Positions 1 through 5,304 of a stretch of 6,950 nt of DNA are shown here, in pieces (the stretch's first letter is position 1; each line of letters begins with the position of its first letter). The stretch is from an uncultured Clostridia bacterium (GTDB lineage Bacteria; Bacillota; Clostridia; TANB77; CAG-508): the NCBI GenBank assembly GCA_947630155.1, contig CANRGM010000055.1, forward strand, positions 1 through 6,950, written 5' to 3'. The translations under genes were made by a program, and so were the position numbers. The notes beneath the pieces are model-generated. The model saw nothing but the letters and a program-made list of their open reading frames with translations, did no database searches and was not told where the DNA came from.

Positions 1-137
1 ACAAAGATTCAAGAGAACAATTTGAAATGAGAACACATAAAAGAGTTATAGATATTCTTTATCCAACACAAAAAACTGTAGATACTTTAATGAAAGTTGA
101 ATTACCTGCAGGTGTAGATATTGAAATCAAATTATAA
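1..137 (+). CDS. rpsJ: 30S ribosomal protein S10, 3' end (5' truncated by window)
   Basis: S10 sits in the 30S head; in many bacteria it also acts as NusE in transcription antitermination. Only the last 44 codons are present, reading in frame from base 3 to a TAA at 135-137. The peptide starts KDSREQFEMRTHKRVIDI and ends VELPAGVDIEIKL. The QFEMRTHKR segment, the ILYPTQKTVDTLM helix and the LPAGVDIEIKL ending are the hallmark S10 C-terminus. The usual length is about 102 residues, so some 58 N-terminal residues lie outside the window. It is the first gene of the S10 operon and is followed by rplC as expected, but after an unusually long gap. The start, SD and operon promoter are not visible. 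Confidence 0.97.
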   Translation, partial: KDSREQFEMRTHKRVIDILYPTQKTVDTLMKVELPAGVDIEIKL

Positions 138-316
138 TCTTTAATTTAGCTTTTTAAGCTTATCAAAAGATAAATGAATAAGATTATTAGTTAGAACTAT
201 AACTTTAAAGTTCAAAATGTTTTCTTATAAATATAAGCTTATATGTAATGGAGAAATTTATATATAAATGTGTGTAAATTAGTATATAAAGATTTAAGAA
301 AGCAAATCAAAACCAA

Positions 317-337
317 GCTGATTGAAAGATTATCAGC
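317..337 (+). promoter_or_regulatory. Small hairpin just upstream of the rplC ribosome binding site
   Basis: GCTGAT (317-322) and ATCAGC (332-337) form a perfect 6-bp stem around a 9-base loop. It ends 8 bases before the AGGAGG of rplC. Its stem is richer in G/C than the surrounding leader. The placement would suit control of rplC translation, but no ligand can be deduced from the sequence. Confidence 0.4.
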
Positions 338-345
338 CAATAGTT

Positions 346-351
346 AGGAGG
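346..351 (+). promoter_or_regulatory. Shine-Dalgarno site fixing the rplC start
   Basis: AGGAGG lies 9 bases before the ATG at 361. An in-frame ATG at 322 lies upstream of this site, would add 13 residues not found in L3 and falls inside the hairpin at 317-337. It is therefore rejected as the start. Confidence 0.85.
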
Positions 352-360
352 AAATTTGAA

Positions 361-987
361 ATGAAAACAATTATAGGAAAGAAAGTTGGAATGACACAAA
401 TATTTGATGAACAAGGAAAAGTTATTCCAGTAACAGTTATTGAAGCTGGTCCTTGTGTAGTAGCACAAGTAAAAACAGTTGAAACAGATGGATACAATGC
501 TATCCAATTAGGATTCGGAGATGTAAAGGAATCTAAAATTAATAAACCAGAAAAAGGACATTTTGCAAAAGCAAATATTGCTCCTAAAAAACATCTAAGA
601 GAATTTAGAGTAGATGATTTTGAAGATGTAGCAGTTGGAACAGAAATTAAAGCTGACAGCTTTGAAATCGGAGATAAGATTGATGTTCAAGGAACAACAA
701 AAGGAAAAGGATTCCAAGGTGTTATTAAACGTCATGGACAATCAAGAGGACCTATGGGTCATGGTTCTATGTATCATAGAAGACCAGGCTCAATGGGACC
801 AACATCAACTCCAGGTAGAGTTTTCAAAGGTAAAAAATTACCAGGACATATGGGAAGAGTTACAGTTACAATACAAAATTTAGATGTTGTAAAAGTTGAT
901 ATGGACAAAAATGTATTATTAATAAAAGGTAGTGTACCAGGAGCTAAAGGTGCAATACTAAAAATTAGAAAAAGTGTAAAAGCATAA
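361..987 (+). CDS. rplC: 50S ribosomal protein L3
   Basis: L3 is an early-assembly 50S protein whose long central extension reaches towards the peptidyl transferase centre. The product is 208 residues, normal for the family (about 205-215). It opens with MKTIIGKKVGMTQIFDEQGK, the typical bacterial L3 N-terminus. The loop at about residues 115-165 carries GTTKGKGFQG, the HGQSRGPMGHGS segment and STPGRVFKGKKLPGHMG. The end contains VVKVD and the GSVPGAKGAILKIRKS motif. At the position where E. coli L3 has the PrmB-methylated glutamine (Q150), this protein reads PTSTPG, with no glutamine, so that modification is not expected here. The start at 361 is chosen over 322 because of the SD at 346-351 and homology. 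The gene ends 17 bases before rplD. Confidence 0.98.
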   Translation: MKTIIGKKVGMTQIFDEQGKVIPVTVIEAGPCVVAQVKTVETDGYNAIQLGFGDVKESKINKPEKGHFAKANIAPKKHLREFRVDDFEDVAVGTEIKADSFEIGDKIDVQGTTKGKGFQGVIKRHGQSRGPMGHGSMYHRRPGSMGPTSTPGRVFKGKKLPGHMGRVTVTIQNLDVVKVDMDKNVLLIKGSVPGAKGAILKIRKSVKA

Positions 988-1004
988 GGAAGGAGGATTA
1001 AGAA

Positions 1005-1628
1005 ATGCCTAGTATAGACGTATATAATGTTGAAGGTAAAAAAGTTTCAAGTGTAGATTTGAAAGAAGAAGTATTTGGAATTGAACCAAACGAAGCTGTA
1101 GTACATAGTGTATTAGTTAACTATTTAGCTAATCAAAGACAAGGTACTCAAAGCACAAAAACAAGAGCAGAAGTTCGTGGTGGTGGTAGAAAACCATGGA
1201 GACAAAAAAGAACAGGTAGAGCAAGACAAGGAAGTATAAGAGCTCCACAATGGATAAAAGGTGGTATAGCTTTAGGTCCAAAACCTCGTTCATACAAATA
1301 TACAGTTAATAAAAAAGAAAAGAGATTAGCAATAAGATCTTTATTAAGTTCTAAAGTATTAGAAAATGAATTAACAGTTGTAGATACATTTGCATTCAAT
1401 GAAATTAAAACAAAACAAATGGTAAATGCATTAAACAACTTAAAAGTTGAAGGAAAATCATTAATTTTATTACCAGAAAAGAATGAAAATGTTCAAAAAT
1501 CAGCTAGAAATATTGAAGGTGTTAAAACATCTTTAGTAAATACAATAAATGTTTATGATTTATTAAAATACAAAAACTTAGTAGTAACTTTAGATACTGT
1601 TAAAAAATTAGAGGAGGTGTATGCATAA
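1005..1628 (+). CDS. rplD: 50S ribosomal protein L4
   Basis: L4 binds 23S rRNA and lines the constriction of the peptide exit tunnel; in E. coli it also represses its own operon. The product is 207 residues, the usual size. The N-terminus MPSIDVYNVEGKK is typical. The extended tunnel loop spans about residues 45-100 and contains RQGTQSTKTRAEVRGGGRKPW and QKRTGRARQGSIRAPQW, the region where macrolide-resistance changes arise in other species; nothing in it looks abnormal. The C-terminal globular part includes RLAIRSLLSSK and ends in a NVYDLLKYKNLVVT segment. A strong AGGAGG (991-996) lies 8 bases before the ATG. The stop overlaps the rplW start in a TAATG arrangement, suggesting translational coupling. 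Confidence 0.98.
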   Translation: MPSIDVYNVEGKKVSSVDLKEEVFGIEPNEAVVHSVLVNYLANQRQGTQSTKTRAEVRGGGRKPWRQKRTGRARQGSIRAPQWIKGGIALGPKPRSYKYTVNKKEKRLAIRSLLSSKVLENELTVVDTFAFNEIKTKQMVNALNNLKVEGKSLILLPEKNENVQKSARNIEGVKTSLVNTINVYDLLKYKNLVVTLDTVKKLEEVYA

Positions 1629-1975
1629 TGATGCCAGAAGATATTATAATTGCTCCAGTAGTTACTGAAAAGAGTAATGATGGATTACAAGAAGGTAAAT
1701 ACACTTTCAAAGTAAATAAAAAAGCTACAAAAGTTGATATAGCTAAAGCTGTAGAAAAATTATTTGAAGTTAAAGTTTTAAAAGTTAATACAATTAATGT
1801 TAGCGGAAAAACAAGAAGAGTAGGAAGAAATGTTGGAAAAACACCAGATTGGAAAAAGGCTATAGTTACTATAGATACAAACCCATCTGAAGAAACATAT
1901 CTTGCTGAAGGTGGAAAAGTTAAAAAAGTTTCTAAGAAATATAAAGATTCTATTGAAGAATTTATGGGTGCATAG
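1628..1975 (+). CDS. rplW: 50S ribosomal protein L23, with extended C-terminus
   Basis: L23 sits at the peptide exit of the 50S subunit and is the docking site for trigger factor and a contact for SRP. It is recognised by the PEDIIIAPVVTEKS start, YTFKVNKKATKVDIAKAVE, LFEVKVLKVNTINVSGK and the GRNVGKTPDWKKAIVTI strand. It has 115 residues against a usual 95-100. The extra material lies after IVTIDT (residue 84), where most relatives go almost directly to a short IEFFEG-like ending. Here a Lys/Glu-rich stretch of about 20 residues (roughly 85-108) intervenes before SIEEFMGA. The start is ATG 1628, 10 bases after AGGAGG (1612-1617) and overlapping the rplD stop; ATG 1631 would remove only one Met. 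The next ORF begins two bases after the stop. Confidence 0.96.
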   Translation: MMPEDIIIAPVVTEKSNDGLQEGKYTFKVNKKATKVDIAKAVEKLFEVKVLKVNTINVSGKTRRVGRNVGKTPDWKKAIVTIDTNPSEETYLAEGGKVKKVSKKYKDSIEEFMGA

Positions 1976-1977
1976 TC

Positions 1978-2229
1978 ATGGGGTTATTCAAAAAGTTATT
2001 TGGTGAAAAATCATATAATCAAAAAGAAGAATCCAAACCGGATTTTACTGATAAAACAGGAAGTCGAGATGGATTATTAAGACAACCAACAAAAAGCGAA
2101 ATAGAGAAGGCTCAGAAAATGTATACATTTAGCTCTATATTTCCAACAGAAAAGATAATGGAAAGAGCCATGAAGATAATTCATGAATCCGATGATGTAA
2201 AGAAAAATGAGGATGAGCTAGAAAGATAA
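1978..2229 (+). CDS. Small protein of unknown function inserted between rplW and rplB
   Basis: I do not recognise this 83-residue protein, and the canonical S10 operon has no gene here. It starts MGLFKKLFGEKS, a short amphipathic Lys/Phe segment common at the N-termini of small Firmicute proteins. A hydrophilic linker follows to about residue 37, then a probably helical section starting PTKSEIEKAQKMYTF, then IFPTEKIMERAMKII at about residues 55-68. The tail is acidic (ESDDVKKNEDELER). There are no cysteines, no transmembrane helix and no signal peptide. ATG 1978 is two bases after the rplW stop; no good SD is visible, so translation probably relies on coupling. An in-frame stop at 1954 rules out a longer start. 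Codon use differs from the neighbours: GGG, CCG, CGA, TCC, GCC, CTA and several GAG occur within 83 codons. The same frame reopens after the stop, so the gene may be a truncated form of a 119-codon gene. It could be lineage-specific or acquired. Confidence 0.65.
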   Translation: MGLFKKLFGEKSYNQKEESKPDFTDKTGSRDGLLRQPTKSEIEKAQKMYTFSSIFPTEKIMERAMKIIHESDDVKKNEDELER

Positions 2230-2337
2230 ATCCTATCGAGAAATAACCCGGATAAAAAATATCTGCAGATAGAGCAGGAAAAAATCTATCAAAAAATATT
2301 AAAGGAGAGAATAAAAAATGGGAATGAAACATTTTAG
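2230..2337 (+). other. Open in-frame continuation after the TAA of the small ORF (possible lost C-terminus)
   Basis: After the TAA at 2227-2229 the same frame stays open for 35 codons to a TAG at 2335-2337. The translation begins ILSRNNPDKKYLQIEQEK and continues with IYQKILKERIKNGNETF, a hydrophilic, helix-like composition. Its codons (CCG, TCG, CTG, CTA, CAG, GAG, GGG) resemble those of the ORF before the stop and not the ribosomal genes. There is no ATG, GTG or TTG near the beginning of the segment to restart translation, and it runs through the rplB SD and 20 bases into rplB. The simplest inference is that an ancestral gene of about 119 codons overlapped rplB and lost its tail to a premature stop. 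Chance openness, read-through and sequencing error are alternatives. Confidence 0.4.
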
Positions 2338-3145
2338 ACCAACAACTCCATCACTAAGAAATATGACAGTTTCTACATTTGATGAAATCACAAAATCAAC
2401 TCCTGAAAAATCTTTATTAACAACAAAAAAGAAAAATGCAGGAAGAAACTCATATGGTAGAATCACTGTTAGACATCAAGGTGGAGGAAACAGACAAAAA
2501 TACAGATTAGTAGATTTTAAAAGAAGAAAAGATGATATGCCTGCAACTGTTATAGGAATCGAATATGATCCAAACAGAAGTGCAAATATCGCATTAATAG
2601 AATATGAAGATGGAACAAAATCATATATTTTAGCTCCAATCGGATTAAAAGATGGAGATAAAGTAGTATCAGGAGAAAAAGCTGATATCAAACCAGGAAA
2701 TTGCATGAAAATTGAAAACATTCCAGTAGGTACTATGATTCATAATATCGAATTAAATCCAGGTCAAGGTGGAAAATTAGTTAGAGCAGCTGGTCAAGAG
2801 GCTCAATTAATGGCTAAAGAGGGAAAATATGCTCATGTTAGATTACCATCTGGAGAAATGAGATTAATAATGGCTGTATGTAGAGCTACAATAGGAACTG
2901 TAGGAAATTCAGACCATGAAAATGTTAAATTAGGAAAAGCAGGAAGAACAAGACATTTAGGTAAAAGACCTGAAGTTAGAGGTTCTGTAATGAACCCTAA
3001 TGATCACCCTCATGGTGGTGGTGAAGGTAGAGCACCTGTAGGACACGCAGGTCCAATGACTCCTTGGGGTAAACCAGCACTTGGATATAAAACAAGAAAG
3101 AAAAATAAACAATCTGATAAATTTATTGTTAAGAGAAGAAAATAA
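2318..3145 (+). CDS. rplB: 50S ribosomal protein L2
   Basis: L2 is a primary 23S rRNA binder needed for subunit association and peptidyl transferase activity. The product is 275 residues, the family norm (273-277). The N-terminus MGMKHFRPTTPSLRNMT is a variant of the usual KKYKPTTPGRR start. The RNA-binding core includes NSYGRITVRHQGGGNRQKYR, VDFKRRKD and the IGIEYDPNRSANIAL segment. The C-terminal domain has GKAGRTRHLGKRPEVRG and MNPNDHPHGGGEGRAPVG, with the conserved histidines at 230 and 232 (E. coli His229 region). It ends with KPALGYKTRKKNK and IVKRRK. The SD AAGGAG (2302-2307) stands 10 bases before ATG 2318. In this cluster rplB normally follows rplW directly; here it is separated by the unknown ORF. 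Confidence 0.98.
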   Translation: MGMKHFRPTTPSLRNMTVSTFDEITKSTPEKSLLTTKKKNAGRNSYGRITVRHQGGGNRQKYRLVDFKRRKDDMPATVIGIEYDPNRSANIALIEYEDGTKSYILAPIGLKDGDKVVSGEKADIKPGNCMKIENIPVGTMIHNIELNPGQGGKLVRAAGQEAQLMAKEGKYAHVRLPSGEMRLIMAVCRATIGTVGNSDHENVKLGKAGRTRHLGKRPEVRGSVMNPNDHPHGGGEGRAPVGHAGPMTPWGKPALGYKTRKKNKQSDKFIVKRRK

Positions 3146-3163
3146 ATTACTTATATTAATGTT

Positions 3164-3197
3164 TTCTACAATTTTATATTAAGTTTAAGTTGTAGAA
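3164..3197 (+). promoter_or_regulatory. Hairpin in the rplB-rpsS intergenic region
   Basis: TTCTACAA (3164-3171) and TTGTAGAA (3190-3197) are perfect 8-base inverted arms. Three more pairs inside (one T-G wobble, two T-A) extend the stem to 11 bp, leaving a 12-base loop. It is followed by TCGAAGTAAAG, not a U-run, so it does not look like an intrinsic terminator in either direction. It sits alone in a 94-base non-coding gap and ends about 25 bases before the rpsS SD. It could be an RNase processing or protein-binding site; the function is inferred. Confidence 0.5.
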
Positions 3198-3239
3198 TCG
3201 AAGTAAAGATAAGCTAAATTAAGGAGGGAAAAAGAAATT

Positions 3240-3515
3240 ATGTCAAGATCAAGTAAGAAAATGCCTTTCGTTGCTCCAAAATTATTAAAGAGAATAGAAG
3301 CAATGAATGAAACTGGAGAAAAAACAGTTCTAAAAACATGGTCAAGAGCTTCTACTATATATCCACAAATGGTTGGACACACAATAGCTGTTCATGATGG
3401 TAGAAAACATGTACCTGTTTATATATCAGAAGAAATGATAGGACATAAATTAGGAGAATTTGCTCCTACAAGAACATATAGAGGACACGCAGGAGATAAA
3501 ACAACCAAAAAATAA
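3240..3515 (+). CDS. rpsS: 30S ribosomal protein S19
   Basis: S19 is in the 30S head, forms a complex with S13 and contacts the A-site tRNA region and the B1 inter-subunit bridge. The protein is 91 residues, the standard size. It starts MSRSSKKMPFVAPKLLKRIE, followed by the family core KTWSRASTIYPQMVGHTIAVHDGRKHVPVYI, IGHKLGEFAPTRTYRGH and a Lys/Thr-rich end. The MSRSSKK start with VAPKLLKRIEAMNETGEK is reminiscent of clostridial S19. AAGGAGGG (3221-3228) precedes the ATG with a slightly long 12-base gap from GGAGG. It is separated from rplB by a 94-base gap holding a hairpin and from rplV by 31 bases. Confidence 0.98.
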   Translation: MSRSSKKMPFVAPKLLKRIEAMNETGEKTVLKTWSRASTIYPQMVGHTIAVHDGRKHVPVYISEEMIGHKLGEFAPTRTYRGHAGDKTTKK

Positions 3516-3532
3516 AATTTCTTAAATAAATA

Positions 3533-3538
3533 AGGAGG
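3533..3538 (+). promoter_or_regulatory. Shine-Dalgarno site selecting the GTG start of rplV
   Basis: AGGAGG is 8 bases before GTG 3547 but 17 bases before the next in-frame ATG at 3556. This spacing favours the GTG codon. Confidence 0.75.
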
Positions 3539-3546
3539 TAAATAAA

Positions 3547-3909
3547 GTGGAAGAAATGCAAGAAGTTATCGTTCCAGAAGCAGTAGCAACTCTTAAAAAT
3601 GCTAGAATTTCAGCTAGAAAAGTTAAAATAGTAGCAGATTTAATAAGAGGAAAAGATGTTAAAGAAGCTTTAGCAATAGTTAAATTCACACCTAAAGCTG
3701 CATCTGAGATATTAGAGAAATTATTAAAGTCAGCAATCGCAAATGCTGAAAACAATCATAATATGGCATCTAATAAATTATATATAGCTGAAATTTATGC
3801 AAATCAAGGTCCAACAATGAAAAGAATTAGACCAGCAGCAAAAGGTTCAGCTGTTAGAATTAGAAAAAGAACAAGTCATATTACAATAGTATTAAGAGAA
3901 AGAGCGTAA
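3547..3909 (+). CDS. rplV: 50S ribosomal protein L22
   Basis: L22 spans the 50S from the surface to the exit tunnel, where its long beta-hairpin narrows the lumen near L4. The protein is 120 residues with the GTG start, slightly longer than the usual 110-118. After a short acidic lead (MEEMQEVIVPE) the family core follows: ATLKNARISARKVKIVADLIRGKDVKEAL, TPKAASEILEKLLKSAIANAENNH, then the tunnel hairpin at about residues 84-105 with NQGPTMKRIRPAAKGSAVRI and the closing strand HITIVLRER. No insertion or deletion is visible at the hairpin tip, where macrolide-resistance changes occur elsewhere. The start codon is GTG with well-placed SD; ATG 3556 is the alternative. It is followed 21 bases later by rpsC. 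Confidence 0.97.
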   Translation: MEEMQEVIVPEAVATLKNARISARKVKIVADLIRGKDVKEALAIVKFTPKAASEILEKLLKSAIANAENNHNMASNKLYIAEIYANQGPTMKRIRPAAKGSAVRIRKRTSHITIVLRERA

Positions 3910-3930
3910 TGGAAAGGAGGAATAATTAAC

Positions 3931-4593
3931 ATGGGACAAAAAATGGATCCACATGGATTAAGAGTTGGCGTTATTAAGGATTGGAGTTCAAAATGGTATG
4001 CAGATGCCAAAAATTTTGGAGATTATCTAGTAGAAGATAACAAAATTCGTAAATATGTAAAAAAGAAATTATATATTAGTGGAATTTCAAAAATTGAAAT
4101 TGAAAGAACTGCTAAATTTGTTAGAGTTAATGTTTATACAGCAAAACCAGGTTTAGTAATTGGTAAAGGTGGAAATTATGCTGAAACATTAAAAAATGAA
4201 TTAGAAAAAATGATAAATAAAGAAGTTAATTTAAATATCATTGAGGTGAAAAATGTTGATGTAGATGCACAATTAGTTGCAGAAAACATAGCAGGACAAT
4301 TAGAAAGAAGAATTTCATTCAGAAGAGCAATGAAACAATGTATGCAAAAAACTATGAAAGCAGGTGCTTTAGGAATTAAAACTGCTGTATCTGGAAGACT
4401 AGGTGGAGCAGACATGGCTAGAACTGAATTTTATAAAGAAGGTACAATTCCACTTCAAACTTTAAGAGCTGATATTGATTATGGATTTGCTGAAGCAGAT
4501 ACAACATATGGAAAAATAGGTGTTAAAGTTTGGATATATAAAGGAGAAGTTCTTCCAGCTAAAAAAGCAACAGTGGAAGGAGGAGAAAAATAA
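3931..4593 (+). CDS. rpsC: 30S ribosomal protein S3
   Basis: S3 lines the mRNA entry tunnel of the 30S head and, with S4 and S5, forms the ribosomal helicase. The product is 220 residues, typical of Firmicutes (217-225). It starts MGQKMDPHGLRVGVIKDWSSKWYA. The KH domain has the signature PGLVIGKGG, with the GKGG loop at residues 78-81. The C-terminal domain has QLERRISFRRAMKQ; R131, R132 and K135 match the positions known to matter for helicase activity in E. coli. It continues with GIKTAVSGRLGGADMARTE, the family motif. AGGAGG (3915-3920) lies 10 bases before the ATG. The stop overlaps the rplP start (TAATG), and the rplP SD lies inside the final rpsC codons. Confidence 0.98.
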   Translation: MGQKMDPHGLRVGVIKDWSSKWYADAKNFGDYLVEDNKIRKYVKKKLYISGISKIEIERTAKFVRVNVYTAKPGLVIGKGGNYAETLKNELEKMINKEVNLNIIEVKNVDVDAQLVAENIAGQLERRISFRRAMKQCMQKTMKAGALGIKTAVSGRLGGADMARTEFYKEGTIPLQTLRADIDYGFAEADTTYGKIGVKVWIYKGEVLPAKKATVEGGEK

Positions 4594-5036
4594 TGCCATT
4601 AATGCCAAATAGAACAAAATATAGAAAACAACAAAAAGGTAGAATGAGAGGTAAAGCAACAAGAGGTAATAAAGTTACTGATGGAGAATATGGTATTCAA
4701 GCAATTGAAGGAGGGTTAATTACTTCTAATCAAATAGAAGCTGCCCGTGTTGCTATGACTCGTTATATCAAAAGAGGTGGTAAAGTTTGGATAAAAATAT
4801 TTCCAGACAAACCAATAACAAATAAAGGTATCGGTACTCGTATGGGTAAAGGTAAAGGTGCTGTTACTTACTGGGTTGCAGTTGTTAAACCAGGTAGAGT
4901 AATGTTTGAAATTGCAGGTGTTCCAGAAGAAACTGCAAGAGAAGCTTTAAGATTAGGAGCTAATAAATTAGCTGTTAAAACTAAATTTGTAAAAAAGGAA
5001 TCTGAATTAGGTGGTGATAATGATGAAAATAAATAA
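4593..5036 (+). CDS. rplP: 50S ribosomal protein L16
   Basis: L16 helps form the A site of the 50S subunit and is a late assembly protein. The protein is 147 residues, near the family size of 136-146. It starts MPLMPNRTKYRKQQKGRMRGKA, followed by GEYGIQAIEGGLITSNQIEAARVAMTR and RGGKVWIKIFPDKPIT, then the conserved TRMGKGKGAVTYWVAVVKPGRVMFE. Arg83 sits where E. coli Arg81 is hydroxylated by RoxA. The acidic tail GGDNDENK overlaps rpmC. The SD AAGGAGGAG (4577-4585) lies within rpsC, and ATG 4593 shares its A with the rpsC stop, so the two are probably translationally coupled. Confidence 0.98.
   Translation: MPLMPNRTKYRKQQKGRMRGKATRGNKVTDGEYGIQAIEGGLITSNQIEAARVAMTRYIKRGGKVWIKIFPDKPITNKGIGTRMGKGKGAVTYWVAVVKPGRVMFEIAGVPEETAREALRLGANKLAVKTKFVKKESELGGDNDENK
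5009..5014 (+). promoter_or_regulatory. Shine-Dalgarno site of rpmC inside rplP
   Basis: AGGTGG, one mismatch from AGGAGG, lies 8 bases before ATG 5023 and 5 bases before ATG 5020. The spacing favours ATG 5023. GTG codons at 5011 and 5014 overlap the SD itself and are unlikely starts. Confidence 0.6.
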
Positions 5037-5223
5037 AATTAGAGAAATGTCTTCATCTGATCTAGAAAAAGAATTAGGAGAACTAAAATCAGAGTTATTC
5101 AAATTAAGATTTTCATCAAAAACAAATGGTTTAGATAATCCTATGAAAATTAGAGAGGTAAGAAGAGACATAGCTAGAGTAAAAACTGAATTAAGAAGTA
5201 GAGAAATAGCTGAAAATAATTAA
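5023..5223 (+). CDS. rpmC: 50S ribosomal protein L29
   Basis: L29 is a small two-helix protein next to L23 at the exit-tunnel rim, where it contributes to the trigger factor and SRP docking area. From ATG 5023 the product is 66 residues, the normal size. The family pattern is clear: KIREMSSSDLEKELGELKSE, then LFKLRFSSKTNGLDNPMKIRE, then VRRDIARVKTELRSRE. The first 14 bases overlap the end of rplP in another frame, so initiation probably depends on ribosomes arriving from rplP. Alternative starts at 5011, 5014 and 5020 add one to four residues with worse SD spacing. An 81-base gap with a weak hairpin separates it from rpsQ. Confidence 0.96.
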   Translation: MKINKIREMSSSDLEKELGELKSELFKLRFSSKTNGLDNPMKIREVRRDIARVKTELRSREIAENN

Positions 5224-5242
5224 TTATAAGTATGTCAAAATG

Positions 5243-5263
5243 CAATATATTTTAAAAATATTG
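5243..5263 (+). promoter_or_regulatory. Weak AT-rich hairpin in the rpmC-rpsQ gap
   Basis: CAATAT (5243-5248) pairs with ATATTG (5258-5263). Two further T-A pairs are possible past a bulged A5249, closing a TTAA loop. No U-run follows, so it is not a credible terminator. It is almost all A/T and may be incidental. Confidence 0.25.
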
Positions 5264-5290
5264 TAATCTAAATGTCAAACAATTCTAAGA

Positions 5291-5296
5291 AAGGAG
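5291..5296 (+). promoter_or_regulatory. Shine-Dalgarno site fixing the rpsQ start
   Basis: AAGGAG ends 8 bases before ATG 5305. An in-frame ATG at 5272 lies upstream of the site, has no SD of its own and would add 11 residues foreign to S17, so 5305 is taken as the start. Confidence 0.8.
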
Positions 5297-5304
5297 ATTG
5301 TAAC

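Larger units (their letters stand above)
138..360 (+). promoter_or_regulatory. Long rpsJ-rplC intergenic region with AT-rich inverted repeats
   Basis: This 223-base gap holds no gene. It contains a dense set of short inverted repeats. AGCTT/AAGCT (148-152 and 156-160) and TTATC/GATAA around AAAA (160-173) come first. AACTTTAAAGTT (201-212) and TATAAGCTTATA (232-243) are perfect 12-base palindromes. CTTATA/TATAAG (224-229 and 232-237) shares an arm with the second palindrome, so those two folds exclude each other. A weak sigma-A-like pair, TTTAAA (204-209) and TATAAA (226-231) with 16-base spacing, could be an internal promoter, but such matches are common in AT-rich DNA. No GC-rich hairpin followed by a U-run is present, so I do not call a terminator. 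The role as leader or processing region is inference. Confidence 0.4.

Noticed and set aside
204..231. Sigma-A-like promoter TTTAAA/TATAAA between rpsJ and rplC
   Set aside because: Not called as a separate feature: only 4/6 and 5/6 matches, and such pairs arise often by chance in DNA this AT-rich.
322..360. Upstream in-frame ATG for rplC adding 13 residues
   Set aside because: It precedes the AGGAGG at 346-351, falls in the hairpin at 317-337, and the added residues do not match L3.
635..883. 82-codon + strand ORF inside rplC
   Set aside because: It is fully nested in the well-supported rplC frame, and its product shows no recognisable feature.
1148..1438. 96-codon minus-strand ORF opposite rplD, and similar antisense ORFs opposite rplB, rpsS, rplV, rpsC, rplP and rplE
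   Set aside because: Their low-complexity Phe/Ser/Ile-rich translations are the expected antisense shadows of AT-rich ribosomal genes; no SD or family match was seen.
2135..2332. 65-codon minus-strand ORF opposite the unknown ORF and the rplB start
   Set aside because: It is Phe/Ser/His-rich, has no SD and lies opposite the coding-like + strand frame, so it is read as a shadow.
5232..5279. Direct repeat ATGTCAAA at 5232-5239 and 5272-5279
   Set aside because: Eight bases of AT-rich sequence repeated once is within chance expectation and no mobile-element feature accompanies it.
5272..5304. Upstream in-frame ATG for rpsQ adding 11 residues
   Set aside because: It has no SD of its own; the real AAGGAG (5291-5296) would lie inside the coding part, and S17 homology begins at 5305.
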